Both the position numbers and the translations under genes were made by a program. This document shows, in pieces, positions 1 through 5,241 of a DNA stretch of 5,241 nucleotides; the stretch's first letter is position 1, and each line of letters begins with the position of its first letter. The stretch comes from Opitutia bacterium (GTDB lineage: Bacteria; Verrucomicrobiota; Verrucomicrobiia; Opitutales; Seribacteraceae): assembly GCA_018695085.1 (NCBI GenBank), contig JABHOU010000210.1, positions 1 to 5,241 of the forward strand. Reading direction: 5' to 3'. A model generated the notes under the pieces. The model made no database searches, was not told the origin of the DNA, and worked only from the letters and a program-made list of their open reading frames with translations.

Positions 1-1
1 A

Positions 2-358
2 GAAACTCGCGTGAACGTCGTTTCGATCCTGCCTGCCGAAAGATCCTTGGCAAAGATAACCAAGGAGGTGACCTGGTTGCTCGAACATGATAGCGAGGAT
101 GCGAATGCCTTTATGGAGGAAGTACATGCTGTCTCCGGAGAAGGCCGAGGAAATACCAGGATGCACTTCGCTTTCGCCGCTGCGAATGGAAAGGACGCCC
201 TTGTCGCGGAAACGGATCCCCGTTTCACCATCAGCTTCTCTTCCGAGGGGTTCAAGGATCTTCGGGCTCGTTCGGGTGTACTTGGAGTAAAGGTTATCTT
301 GGATCCGCCCCCTCCGCCGGAGGAGCCTGCCTGGGCGAAGCGAGCCAAAGGAGGTTGA
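2..358 (+). CDS. dnaE: C-terminal end of probable DNA polymerase III subunit alpha (partial at the left edge)
   Basis: This reading frame is open from the first complete codon of the window to a TGA at 356-358, so it is most likely the last 118 codons of a longer gene and not a gene starting at the GTG at 11. Its order of elements resembles the far C-terminus of bacterial replicative polymerase alpha subunits: an OB-fold tail (RVNVVSILP), a strand beginning KITKEVTWLL, then an approximately 70-residue alpha/beta domain with a G-T-x-x-x-H-F-A-F strand, an acidic D-P-R-F-T-I-S turn and a final F-K-D-L-R...GVLGVKV helix-strand. This region takes part in sliding-clamp and tau contacts in the family and holds no catalytic residues, so sequence conservation is weak and the call rests on pattern only. 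The protein ends in a proline run (PPPPPEEPAW) and a basic tail. The last codons contain AAAGGAGG, which may serve a small ORF overlapping the stop. Alternative: a short hypothetical protein of 115 residues from GTG 11. Confidence 0.55.
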   Translation, partial: ETRVNVVSILPAERSLAKITKEVTWLLEHDSEDANAFMEEVHAVSGEGRGNTRMHFAFAAANGKDALVAETDPRFTISFSSEGFKDLRARSGVLGVKVILDPPPPPEEPAWAKRAKGG

Positions 359-399
359 TGCTTCTTGCCTCCCGAATGGAGCGGACACGAGCCTCGTGA
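358..399 (+). CDS. Candidate 13-codon small ORF overlapping the upstream stop codon (TGATG)
   Basis: The ATG at 358 shares its A with the TGA stop of the upstream gene and is preceded by AAAGGAGG at 347-354, three bases before the ATG. This is a perfect match to the anti-Shine-Dalgarno sequence, though the spacing is tight. The predicted peptide is MLLASRMERTRAS, ending at TGA 397-399. The arrangement suits translational coupling or termination-reinitiation. The stop codon lies at the 3' edge of a small hairpin (386-398) that precedes a T tract, so a ribosome on this ORF would cover the hairpin. No homologue is recognised. The same bases encode K-G-G at the end of the upstream protein, so the ribosome site may be coincidental. 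Confidence 0.25.
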   Translation: MLLASRMERTRAS

Positions 400-419
400 G
401 GTAGCCTTTTTTCTTTTTT
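386..419 (+). terminator. Candidate rho-independent terminator after the probable dnaE end
   Basis: CACGA (386-390) and TCGTG (394-398) form a 5-bp stem with a GCC loop. It is followed, eight bases later, by a T-rich tract (T6-C-T6 at 407-419). The stem is short and the gap before the T tract is longer than usual, so this is only a fair candidate. Its place between the end of one gene and the rpsU promoter is appropriate. Confidence 0.4.
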
Positions 420-448
420 AGTAGGATCGAAATGTAGCTTCTTCGCAC

Positions 449-477
449 TTGACCGTTTTTCTCGCCAAGTCTATTTT
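449..477 (+). promoter_or_regulatory. Sigma70-type promoter for rpsU
   Basis: A -35 element TTGACC (449-454, five of six consensus bases) and a -10 element TATTTT (472-477, four of six) are separated by exactly 17 bases. Transcription would begin near 484 and leave a leader of about 24 nt, rich in pyrimidines, before the rpsU ATG at 508. This is the only promoter-like pair in the window that meets consensus spacing with a strong -35. If the terminator at 697-735 is leaky it could also supply the two large genes downstream. Confidence 0.6.
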
Positions 478-507
478 GGTCCTCTTTCTCACATTCTCAT
501 AAGCAAT

Positions 508-708
508 ATGTCGGTTGAAATAAAGATTCGTAAGGGTGAAACCATGGACCGTGCCATTCGGCGCCTCAAGAAGCGTCTGGATCGCGAAGGTATCATTCGC
601 GATGCCCGGGCCAAGCGGTATTTCGAGAAGCCCTCGGACAAGAAACGTCGCGCCAGAGAAGTAGCTGCTTTCAGCCAAATGCTTCGGACGCGATACGAGA
701 AACTTTAA
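508..708 (+). CDS. rpsU: 30S ribosomal protein bS21
   Basis: The 66-residue product is a typical bS21, a small very basic protein of the 30S platform that sits near the 3' end of 16S rRNA and helps translation initiation. Family hallmarks are visible: the start MSVEIKIRKGE, the segment R-A-I-R-R-L-K-K-R-L-D-R-E-G-I, and the R-R-Y/F-F-E-K-P-S-D-K-K-R-R tract (here KRYFEKPSDKKRRAR) near residues 37-50. The C-terminus (FSQMLRTRYEKL) is a short tail beyond the usual core. ATG 508 is the only sensible start because it gives the conserved N-terminus directly. No Shine-Dalgarno sequence precedes it; the leader is pyrimidine-rich (CTTTCTCACATTCTCATAAG). It has its own promoter at 449-477, and its stop codon lies inside a hairpin that probably ends transcription. 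Length and composition are normal. Confidence 0.97.
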   Translation: MSVEIKIRKGETMDRAIRRLKKRLDREGIIRDARAKRYFEKPSDKKRRAREVAAFSQMLRTRYEKL

Positions 709-735
709 TTGTTTCTCCTTTCTCTTTGTTTTTTT
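697..735 (+). terminator. Probable terminator hairpin overlapping the rpsU stop codon
   Basis: GAGAAAC (697-703) pairs perfectly with GTTTCTC (711-717), giving a 7-bp stem with a 7-nt loop that contains the TAA stop codon (706-708). A T/C-rich stretch follows, ending in seven T residues (729-735). The stem has only three G-C pairs and the strongest T run is about 11 bases away, so termination may be partial. Partial read-through would place the cyclase/TIR pair under the rpsU promoter. Confidence 0.45.
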
Positions 736-768
736 GCCTCGCACAACTGCGTGGCGTTCTTAGGGATT

Positions 769-786
769 AGGTGTTTTTAAACGCCT
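769..786 (+). repeat. Inverted repeat abutting the GTG start of the cyclase gene
   Basis: AGGTGTTT (769-776) pairs with AAACGCCT (779-786), with one T-G wobble, to form a hairpin of seven or eight pairs whose last base touches the GTG start codon at 787. The sequence GGCGTT at 753-758 could compete for AACGCC at 780-785. Lying where a ribosome must load, this structure could restrain translation of the cyclase gene. No T tract follows it, so it does not look like a terminator. Confidence 0.4.
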
Positions 787-2745
787 GTGTCTCAGCTAAG
801 CCCCAGATTTGCTCCGAATATAAGGAAAGAGTGGGAGTTCTTTGATCGCGATAATTCGAGTGCTTTAGAATTCCGAAAACTTTGCCAGCGCATGATTGAC
901 GTTGGCGATTCTCTTCTGGCTTACGACGTGGCGAAGGTTGGACTTAAGAAATTTCCGGAAGATAGAACACTCAGCCAAAAGGCAGCCTCGGCATTGATTA
1001 ACGCCGGGTCTCCTCTCAAAGCTACCCATATTCTCGAAGAACTGGTGGCTGTGGGAGATCGTGACGTCGAGGCACATAGTCTTCTTGCAAGCGCTTACAA
1101 GGATTTGTGGCAATATGCTTCTGATCCAGAAAGCAAGAAACGATACGCCGAGCTTGCCATCGCTCGTTACAAGGAAGGGTTTTCCACAACTAGCTTTGAT
1201 ACTTTTAAGCAAAGTCGCGTAAAGGACGTCGGAACTGAGTATTACCCCTGCATCAACGTAGCTTTCATGTACTTGTTGTCCGGAGATGCGGAAGAGGCTC
1301 GTTCTTATTCGACGCGCGCTTTGGAAATCTGCCGGAACCTGAAGCTGAACTCACTTGGAGATTATTGGTCTCAGGCAACGACCGGTGAGGCATACCTAAT
1401 CGAAGGAGAGCTCGATGCATCCTTGGAAGCCTATGCGGAAGCTGTGGCCATGCCTGATGCCGAACCTGCCAAAATTGCGACCACCCGAACGCAGGCAATC
1501 CAAATTGCCTCCGCCTATGAAGACCCCATGGTCTTGGAACAAATTACAGGTGTTTTTCCTCAAACGGGAATAATCGCTTGCTCCGGTCACGTTATTGATA
1601 AAAAGGGTGGGTCCATTCGGTTTCCCTCCGAAGCCGAGGCATTGGCAAAGGTGGAAATCGAGGCGGCTTTGGATAAACTCGATTGTTCCTACGGCTTTAG
1701 TTCCGCTGCCTGCGGTACGGACATTCTCTTTATCGAGGCCATGCTTGCCCGCGGAGGTGAGGTGCATGTCTTTCTCCCGTTCAACAAGAAGGATTTCATA
1801 GAGACCAGTGTTCGCCGGGCGGGGGGCAACTGGGTGCAACGTTTTGAACGTGCCTTGGATAAAGCGCAGTATGTTCATTACGTGACGGAGGAAGAATACC
1901 TTGGCGATGATACTCTTTTTGAGCTTTGTAACGATGTTCTCGTGGGGTTTGCCGCAATGAGGGCTCATACCTTGGACGAGGACCCGAAACTACTGGTGCT
2001 CTGGAATGGCGAGGGAGGCAGTACCGGTGGAACTGGCCAGTTGGTTACCCGTTGGAGCAAGCGTTTTGGCCCGCCCGAAATAATCGACTCGACCCAAATG
2101 CTTGCTTCCGCCTCCATCGAGTCCACACCTGTTCGCAAATCGGGTGAAACCCAACCTGCCTTTCTCGTGGCAGCATCCCGAACCGCGGAAACTGGGCCCG
2201 TACGTCTAGTGAAGACTATGCTTTTCGCCGACGTACAAGGCTTTAGCAAACTTCCAGACTCAGATTCGCCCGTATACGTTGAGCAATTCCTGGGAGGTCT
2301 TGCCTCACTTTTGGACAAGCAATCTCGAAGACCTGCTTTTATTAATACTTGGGGGGATGCCATTTTTTGTGTTTTCGACGAGGTTGAAGATGGTCTGGCC
2401 TTCGCCTTGGACTTGCGAGATTTTGTTTCTCAGACTGATTGGAGCGAGAAAGGCTTACCTTTTGATTTCGACATACGCATCGCTTTGCATGCAGGTCCCG
2501 CTTACGCGGCTCATGATCCTCTCCTGAGGCGTACTAATTTTTTTGGCTCTCACGTTAACAAGGCTGCTCGAATCGAGCCGATTGCCTTGCCGGGATGCGT
2601 TTACGTTTCGGAAACAGTAGCGGGATTACTTTCCTTCGGTCATGATGACTTTGACTTCGAGTATGTAGGAAACATAGAGCTTGCCAAAGGGTTTGGTAGT
2701 TTCCCTATTTACCTCTTGCAGCGTTCCGGGTACATTGATTACTGA
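787..2745 (+). CDS. TPR / SLOG-like / class III nucleotidyl cyclase fusion protein
   Basis: This 652-residue, apparently cytoplasmic protein has three parts. Residues ~24-250 are helical TPR-like repeats (e.g. LLAYDVAKVGLKKFPED, AYLIEGELDASLEAYAEAV), resembling the TRAFs-binding/DUF4071 type. Residues ~258-408 look Rossmann-like: an IIACSGH strand-turn, then GFSSAACGTDILFIEAML (303-320) and EVHVFLPF, the pattern of SLOG/DprA-like nucleotide-binding domains. Residues ~474-646 are a class III cyclase homology domain: FADVQGF with metal ligand D482, NTWGDAIF with D524, and FFGSHVNKAARIEP with transition-state N591 and R595. The two base-selecting positions, usually Lys/Asp in adenylyl cyclases, are N520 and N584, so the substrate cannot be inferred. 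GTG 787 is the only early start, since TAA at 778-780 closes the frame; the next is ATG 892. There is no Shine-Dalgarno site and no membrane segment. The TIR gene starts 16 nt downstream, implying an operon. The architecture seems familiar from uncharacterised bacterial proteins; a signalling or defence role is inferred. Confidence 0.85.
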   Translation: MSQLSPRFAPNIRKEWEFFDRDNSSALEFRKLCQRMIDVGDSLLAYDVAKVGLKKFPEDRTLSQKAASALINAGSPLKATHILEELVAVGDRDVEAHSLLASAYKDLWQYASDPESKKRYAELAIARYKEGFSTTSFDTFKQSRVKDVGTEYYPCINVAFMYLLSGDAEEARSYSTRALEICRNLKLNSLGDYWSQATTGEAYLIEGELDASLEAYAEAVAMPDAEPAKIATTRTQAIQIASAYEDPMVLEQITGVFPQTGIIACSGHVIDKKGGSIRFPSEAEALAKVEIEAALDKLDCSYGFSSAACGTDILFIEAMLARGGEVHVFLPFNKKDFIETSVRRAGGNWVQRFERALDKAQYVHYVTEEEYLGDDTLFELCNDVLVGFAAMRAHTLDEDPKLLVLWNGEGGSTGGTGQLVTRWSKRFGPPEIIDSTQMLASASIESTPVRKSGETQPAFLVAASRTAETGPVRLVKTMLFADVQGFSKLPDSDSPVYVEQFLGGLASLLDKQSRRPAFINTWGDAIFCVFDEVEDGLAFALDLRDFVSQTDWSEKGLPFDFDIRIALHAGPAYAAHDPLLRRTNFFGSHVNKAARIEPIALPGCVYVSETVAGLLSFGHDDFDFEYVGNIELAKGFGSFPIYLLQRSGYIDY

Positions 2746-2761
2746 CCTGTTCTCTTCGACC

Positions 2762-4276
2762 ATGATTGCCAACAATGCCACACCAGTTCCTTTCGAGGCT
2801 TATTCCGGAGAAGGCTCTTACACTTTTGTAAGTTATGCCCACGCCGATAAAGTCTTCGTATACGAATGTATGGATTGGCTGCGCAAGCAAGGTGTTGATA
2901 TGTGGTATGACGAGGGCATTGCTCCAGCCGGCGAATGGGTTGAGGAAATTGCGACGGCGATAAAGGGATCTAAGCTATTCATCGTTTTTATTTCTCCCGA
3001 TGCAGTTGAGTCTCGTTATGTGAGAAGCGAGGTGGGATACGCTCTCAGCCTCGACAAGGACATCCTGTCTATTTATCTTAGAGAGACCGATCTTCCGGCT
3101 GGTCTGGATCTTTGCCTGCAGCCTTTTCAGTCTATCCAGACTTCCGATGCCGATTGGCGAAAAAAGGCCAAGCAAGCAATCCTTGATCTCTTAGGTAAAA
3201 CTGAGAAGCTACAAACGGTCAGTGGAGTTTCGTCTAAATCCATGAGGAAGATAGATGTTTTCGATGTCGATTTGTGGCCAGTTTGGGATGCTGCTCGCGA
3301 GGCACAGAGACGGAGGGTTCTCCGCCGGCTTGAAGCAACTACAGAGAAGATTGCCCCTGTTCTTCTCCAAGATGAAGTGGTGTCAGATCTTCCCAAGGAT
3401 GAAGCTTTTCAGCCCCCCCCTAAGGAGGAGGGTTCTCCTCGAGTTAAGCTAGATCTGCCACCGAAACCACCCAGTGACTTGGCGATTTCGAGAAAATCTA
3501 GAAAGCCTTCAAATACCCGCATCCCAGTTGCTTTGGAGGCGAAGATTGAAGCCAAAACTGCAAGCGAGCCAAGTGAGCCAGAGGCTCATCAAGATATTTT
3601 GGGTTCCGATTATTCTTGGATACCTTCGGGCTCCCTTACCGTTTGGGTGCCTTACGCAAACGAGGCTCGTTTGGTTGAAATGCAGGAAGGGTTCTGGATT
3701 GGACAACATCTCGTAACTCAAGAAGTCTACAGTAGCGTCATGGGGTTGAATCCCAGTCATATTGATGACGGAGACGGTTTCTTTCGCGAAAATTTACCTG
3801 TTAACAATGTTTCTTGGCTGGACGCAGTGTCTTTTTGCAAGGCAATGACCAATCTTGGGAAACGCCATGATCATGTGCCCAAGGGTTACGAGTATCGACT
3901 ACCTTCGGAGGTAGAATGGGAATATGCCTGTCGGGCTGGTAGTTCCACTGACTATTATTTTGGTGATGATCCTTCGGATCTATTTCAACACGCCTGGTTT
4001 AAAGACAATAGCAAAAAGCAAATTCACCCAGTTGGCTTGAAGCAAGCGAACCCTTGGGGGTTGTATGACCTGTATGGTAATATACGTGAGTGGGTCGGCA
4101 ATTCTTTCGTAAATACATTGCTTGATGATTCCGAGCAGGATGAGTTTCGAATAAGTCGTGGTGGTGGGTACATGAAGAGCGCGGCGGAGTGCAAGTCCTC
4201 GTCACGTTCAACAAATTCCCTCTATCACCGTTTTCGTAATCTCGGATTTCGTGTAGTCTTGGCGAAAATAATCTAA
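2762..4276 (+). CDS. TIR domain / FGE-sulfatase (C-type-lectin-like) fusion protein
   Basis: The 504-residue product starts with a TIR domain (about 20-126): YTFVSYAHADK, WYDEGIAPAGEWVEEI, and SKLFIVFISPD followed by SRYVRSEVGYA, in which E90 sits where enzymatic TIR domains carry their catalytic Glu. Such domains cleave NAD+ or make cyclic ADP-ribose signals. Residues ~145-283 are a charged, proline-rich linker. Residues ~284-504 are an FGE-sulfatase/SUMF1 fold: RLPSEVEWEYACRAG, GLYDLYGNIREWVGN, RISRGGGY and the closing LGFRVV. The paired active-site Cys of true formylglycine-generating enzymes is incomplete (only C477 lies in that segment), so this domain more likely binds a ligand or partner. 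ATG 2762 was chosen because it lies 16 nt after the cyclase stop and just before the TIR core; an in-frame ATG at 2681 would add 27 residues and overlap the cyclase gene by 65 nt. No Shine-Dalgarno site is seen. A C8 run with a hairpin lies in the linker coding region. Probable partner of the upstream cyclase. Confidence 0.9.
   Translation: MIANNATPVPFEAYSGEGSYTFVSYAHADKVFVYECMDWLRKQGVDMWYDEGIAPAGEWVEEIATAIKGSKLFIVFISPDAVESRYVRSEVGYALSLDKDILSIYLRETDLPAGLDLCLQPFQSIQTSDADWRKKAKQAILDLLGKTEKLQTVSGVSSKSMRKIDVFDVDLWPVWDAAREAQRRRVLRRLEATTEKIAPVLLQDEVVSDLPKDEAFQPPPKEEGSPRVKLDLPPKPPSDLAISRKSRKPSNTRIPVALEAKIEAKTASEPSEPEAHQDILGSDYSWIPSGSLTVWVPYANEARLVEMQEGFWIGQHLVTQEVYSSVMGLNPSHIDDGDGFFRENLPVNNVSWLDAVSFCKAMTNLGKRHDHVPKGYEYRLPSEVEWEYACRAGSSTDYYFGDDPSDLFQHAWFKDNSKKQIHPVGLKQANPWGLYDLYGNIREWVGNSFVNTLLDDSEQDEFRISRGGGYMKSAAECKSSSRSTNSLYHRFRNLGFRVVLAKII
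3413..3440 (+). other. Candidate slippage/frameshift site in the TIR-FGE linker
   Basis: Eight C residues (3413-3420) are followed directly by TAA in the -1 frame (3421-3423) and then by a perfect 6-bp hairpin, GAGGAG (3425-3430), loop GGTT, CTCCTC (3435-3440). In the zero frame the codons read CCC CCC CCT AAG. A -1 slip on C CCC CCT, or one extra C in the transcript, would stop translation at once and give a 220-residue TIR-plus-linker protein without FGE. The layout is like the dnaX frameshift site, but the 4-nt spacer to the hairpin is short and no stimulatory Shine-Dalgarno sequence lies upstream. Loss of one C would instead lead to a TAG at 3450-3452. Confidence 0.35.
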
Positions 4277-4361
4277 ATTGTAGGCGATTTGATTTTCTGA
4301 ACTCATCGGGATTTCCGTTGCCTCAGTCACCGTAGGGCATAGCCTTATTGGTTTTTTCCAC

Positions 4362-5241
4362 ATGAGCGAAACTAAAGAACCTAGTGATTTAACCGATATC
4401 GAAACGAGCGACCTCTTTGCCGTACGCAAGGCCAAGCTGGACTCTTTGCGTGAGTCGGGCTCCGATCCCTTTTCTGCCAATTGCCATCAGTCTCACACTT
4501 CGGAACAGGCAAAAGCTCTCTTGCCTGAAGCAGATGAGGAAGGTCCGGAGGTGTCGGTCGTGGGACGAATTGTTATCTTTCGCTTGATGGGTAAAGCCAG
4601 TTTTCTGAAACTTCTGGACAGAGATGGTCGTATTCAAGCCTATGTGCGACGCGATGCGATTGGCGACGACGCCTATGCCGAGTTCAAGAAATTGGATCTC
4701 GGTGACTTTATAGGCGTGCGAGGAAAGTTATTCCGTACCAAGACTGGAGAAATTACCGTCAGGGCTGAAGAGTATACCTTGGTTTCGAAATCTCTTCGCC
4801 CTCTTCCTGAGAAGTGGCATGGTCTCACTGACAACGAGCAAATCTACCGTCAGCGTTATCTGGATCTCGTAGTCAACGAAGATTCGAGAGAACGCTTCAA
4901 GGCTCGTAGCGCCATCATTCGGCACATGCGCGAATTCCTTTGGGAACGCGAATTCCTCGAAGTGGAGACCCCCATGCTACAAGCCGTATCCGGTGGGGCA
5001 GCAGCTCGGCCTTTTCAAACTCACTTCAATGCTCTTTCCTGTGACTTCAATCTTCGGATTGCCCTTGAATTGCATTTGAAGCGCCTTCTCGTGGGTGGTT
5101 TTGATCGCGTATTTGAAATCGGGAGAGTGTTTCGTAATGAGGGACTTTCCCGAAGGCACAACCCCGAATTCACCATGTTGGAGGCTTACCAAGCCTACAC
5201 CGATTTTCGTGGGATGATGGAACTCACTCGATCCCTTGTTC
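4362..5241 (+). CDS. lysS: Lysyl-tRNA synthetase, class II (5' part, cut by the right window edge)
   Basis: The enzyme charges tRNA-Lys with lysine using ATP in the cytoplasm. The first 293 residues, about 60% of the usual length of roughly 500, are visible and the frame is uninterrupted to the window end. The N-terminal OB-fold anticodon-binding domain spans about 64-142 (VSVVGRIVIFRLMGKASFLKLLDRDGRIQAYV region). The catalytic core then starts: RQRYLDLVVNEDSRERF, motif 1 with FLEVETPML (198-206), the GGAAARPFQTHFNAL segment, and motif 2, FEIGRVFRNEGLSRRHNPEF (251-270), followed by TMLEAYQAYTDF. ATG 4362 gives the expected N-terminus; there is no Shine-Dalgarno site, only a pyrimidine-rich TTTTTTCCAC. 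The gene starts 85 nt after the TIR-FGE stop, and that gap shows neither a convincing terminator nor a consensus promoter, so read-through from the accessory pair is possible. Motif 3 lies beyond the window. Confidence 0.97.
   Translation, partial: MSETKEPSDLTDIETSDLFAVRKAKLDSLRESGSDPFSANCHQSHTSEQAKALLPEADEEGPEVSVVGRIVIFRLMGKASFLKLLDRDGRIQAYVRRDAIGDDAYAEFKKLDLGDFIGVRGKLFRTKTGEITVRAEEYTLVSKSLRPLPEKWHGLTDNEQIYRQRYLDLVVNEDSRERFKARSAIIRHMREFLWEREFLEVETPMLQAVSGGAAARPFQTHFNALSCDFNLRIALELHLKRLLVGGFDRVFEIGRVFRNEGLSRRHNPEFTMLEAYQAYTDFRGMMELTRSLV

Noticed and set aside
418..744. 108-codon open frame on the minus strand opposite rpsU
   Set aside because: It lies entirely antisense to and around a certain bS21 gene, has no recognisable domain, and its start region overlaps the T-rich terminator tract. 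It is a shadow of the coding strand.
709..786. Dedicated promoter for the cyclase/TIR pair
   Set aside because: TTGCCT at 734-739 with TTCTTA at 757-762 has correct spacing, but the -10 matches poorly. No better pair was found in this gap.
1396..1968. 190-codon minus-strand open frame inside the cyclase gene
   Set aside because: It is antisense to a well-supported domain-bearing gene, its translation shows no known motif, and long antisense frames are expected from this codon usage.
2681..2761. Earlier in-frame ATG for the TIR-FGE gene
   Set aside because: It would add 27 residues unlike TIR N-termini and overlap the cyclase coding region by 65 nt. ATG 2762 gives a normal short lead into the TIR core, although the longer form cannot be excluded.
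3421..3428. TAAGGAGG inside the TIR-FGE gene as a ribosome site for internal initiation
   Set aside because: It perfectly matches the anti-Shine-Dalgarno sequence, but no ATG, GTG or TTG lies within a usable distance downstream, and it is partly buried in the hairpin.
4160..4276. Possible variable region of a diversity-generating retroelement
   Set aside because: The position in an FGE fold is right, but the segment is not rich in AAY-type codons, and no template repeat or reverse transcriptase is present in the window.
734..4324. TTGCCTC repeated in intergenic regions (365-371, 734-740, 4318-4324)
   Set aside because: Seven bases is too short, the same word also occurs inside the cyclase gene, flanks do not match, and no suitable -10 element follows at 16-18 bases. 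It is not convincing as a promoter family or attachment-site repeat.

Overview
The window is about 5.2 kb of bacterial chromosome with every convincing gene on the + strand. Three conserved housekeeping genes frame it: the 3' end of what is probably dnaE (DNA polymerase III alpha subunit), a complete rpsU (ribosomal protein bS21), and the first 293 codons of lysS (class II lysyl-tRNA synthetase), which runs off the right edge. The presence of bS21 and a bacterial-type LysS make this a bacterium. The sequence style, roughly 50% GC, and the lack of Shine-Dalgarno sites at nearly all starts would fit a Verrucomicrobiota/Opitutales-like organism, but that placement is an impression rather than a demonstration.

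Layout: probable dnaE tail (2-358), with a possible 13-codon peptide overlapping its stop codon behind a perfect Shine-Dalgarno sequence, then a candidate terminator (386-419). A good sigma70-type promoter (449-477) drives rpsU (508-708), whose stop codon lies in a 7-bp hairpin followed by a T-rich tract. Two large accessory genes follow, 16 nt apart: a 652-residue TPR / SLOG-like / class III nucleotidyl cyclase protein (787-2745) and a 504-residue TIR / FGE-sulfatase-fold protein (2762-4276). lysS starts 85 nt later at 4362 with no clear terminator between.

The accessory pair is the interesting part. It places a nucleotide-making domain (class III cyclase), a possible nucleotide-sensing Rossmann-like domain (SLOG-like), a probable NAD-consuming or signal-making TIR domain with a candidate catalytic Glu, and a C-type-lectin-like FGE domain in one transcription unit. 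This echoes two known defence systems: Pycsar (cyclase plus TIR effector) and Thoeris (TIR plus SLOG sensor). It matches neither, because the TIR protein has no recognisable cyclic-nucleotide-binding domain and the SLOG-like segment is fused to the cyclase. The cyclase keeps both metal-binding Asp residues and the transition-state Asn/Arg pair, but has Asn at both positions that normally read the base. In the linker between TIR and FGE, the mRNA has a C8 run followed at once by a TAA in the -1 frame and a perfect 6-bp hairpin. This could let the cell make a TIR-only product of 220 residues as well as the full-length fusion.

There is no gene-free stretch longer than 300 bases. No tRNA, rRNA, CRISPR array, transposase, integrase or insertion sequence was seen.
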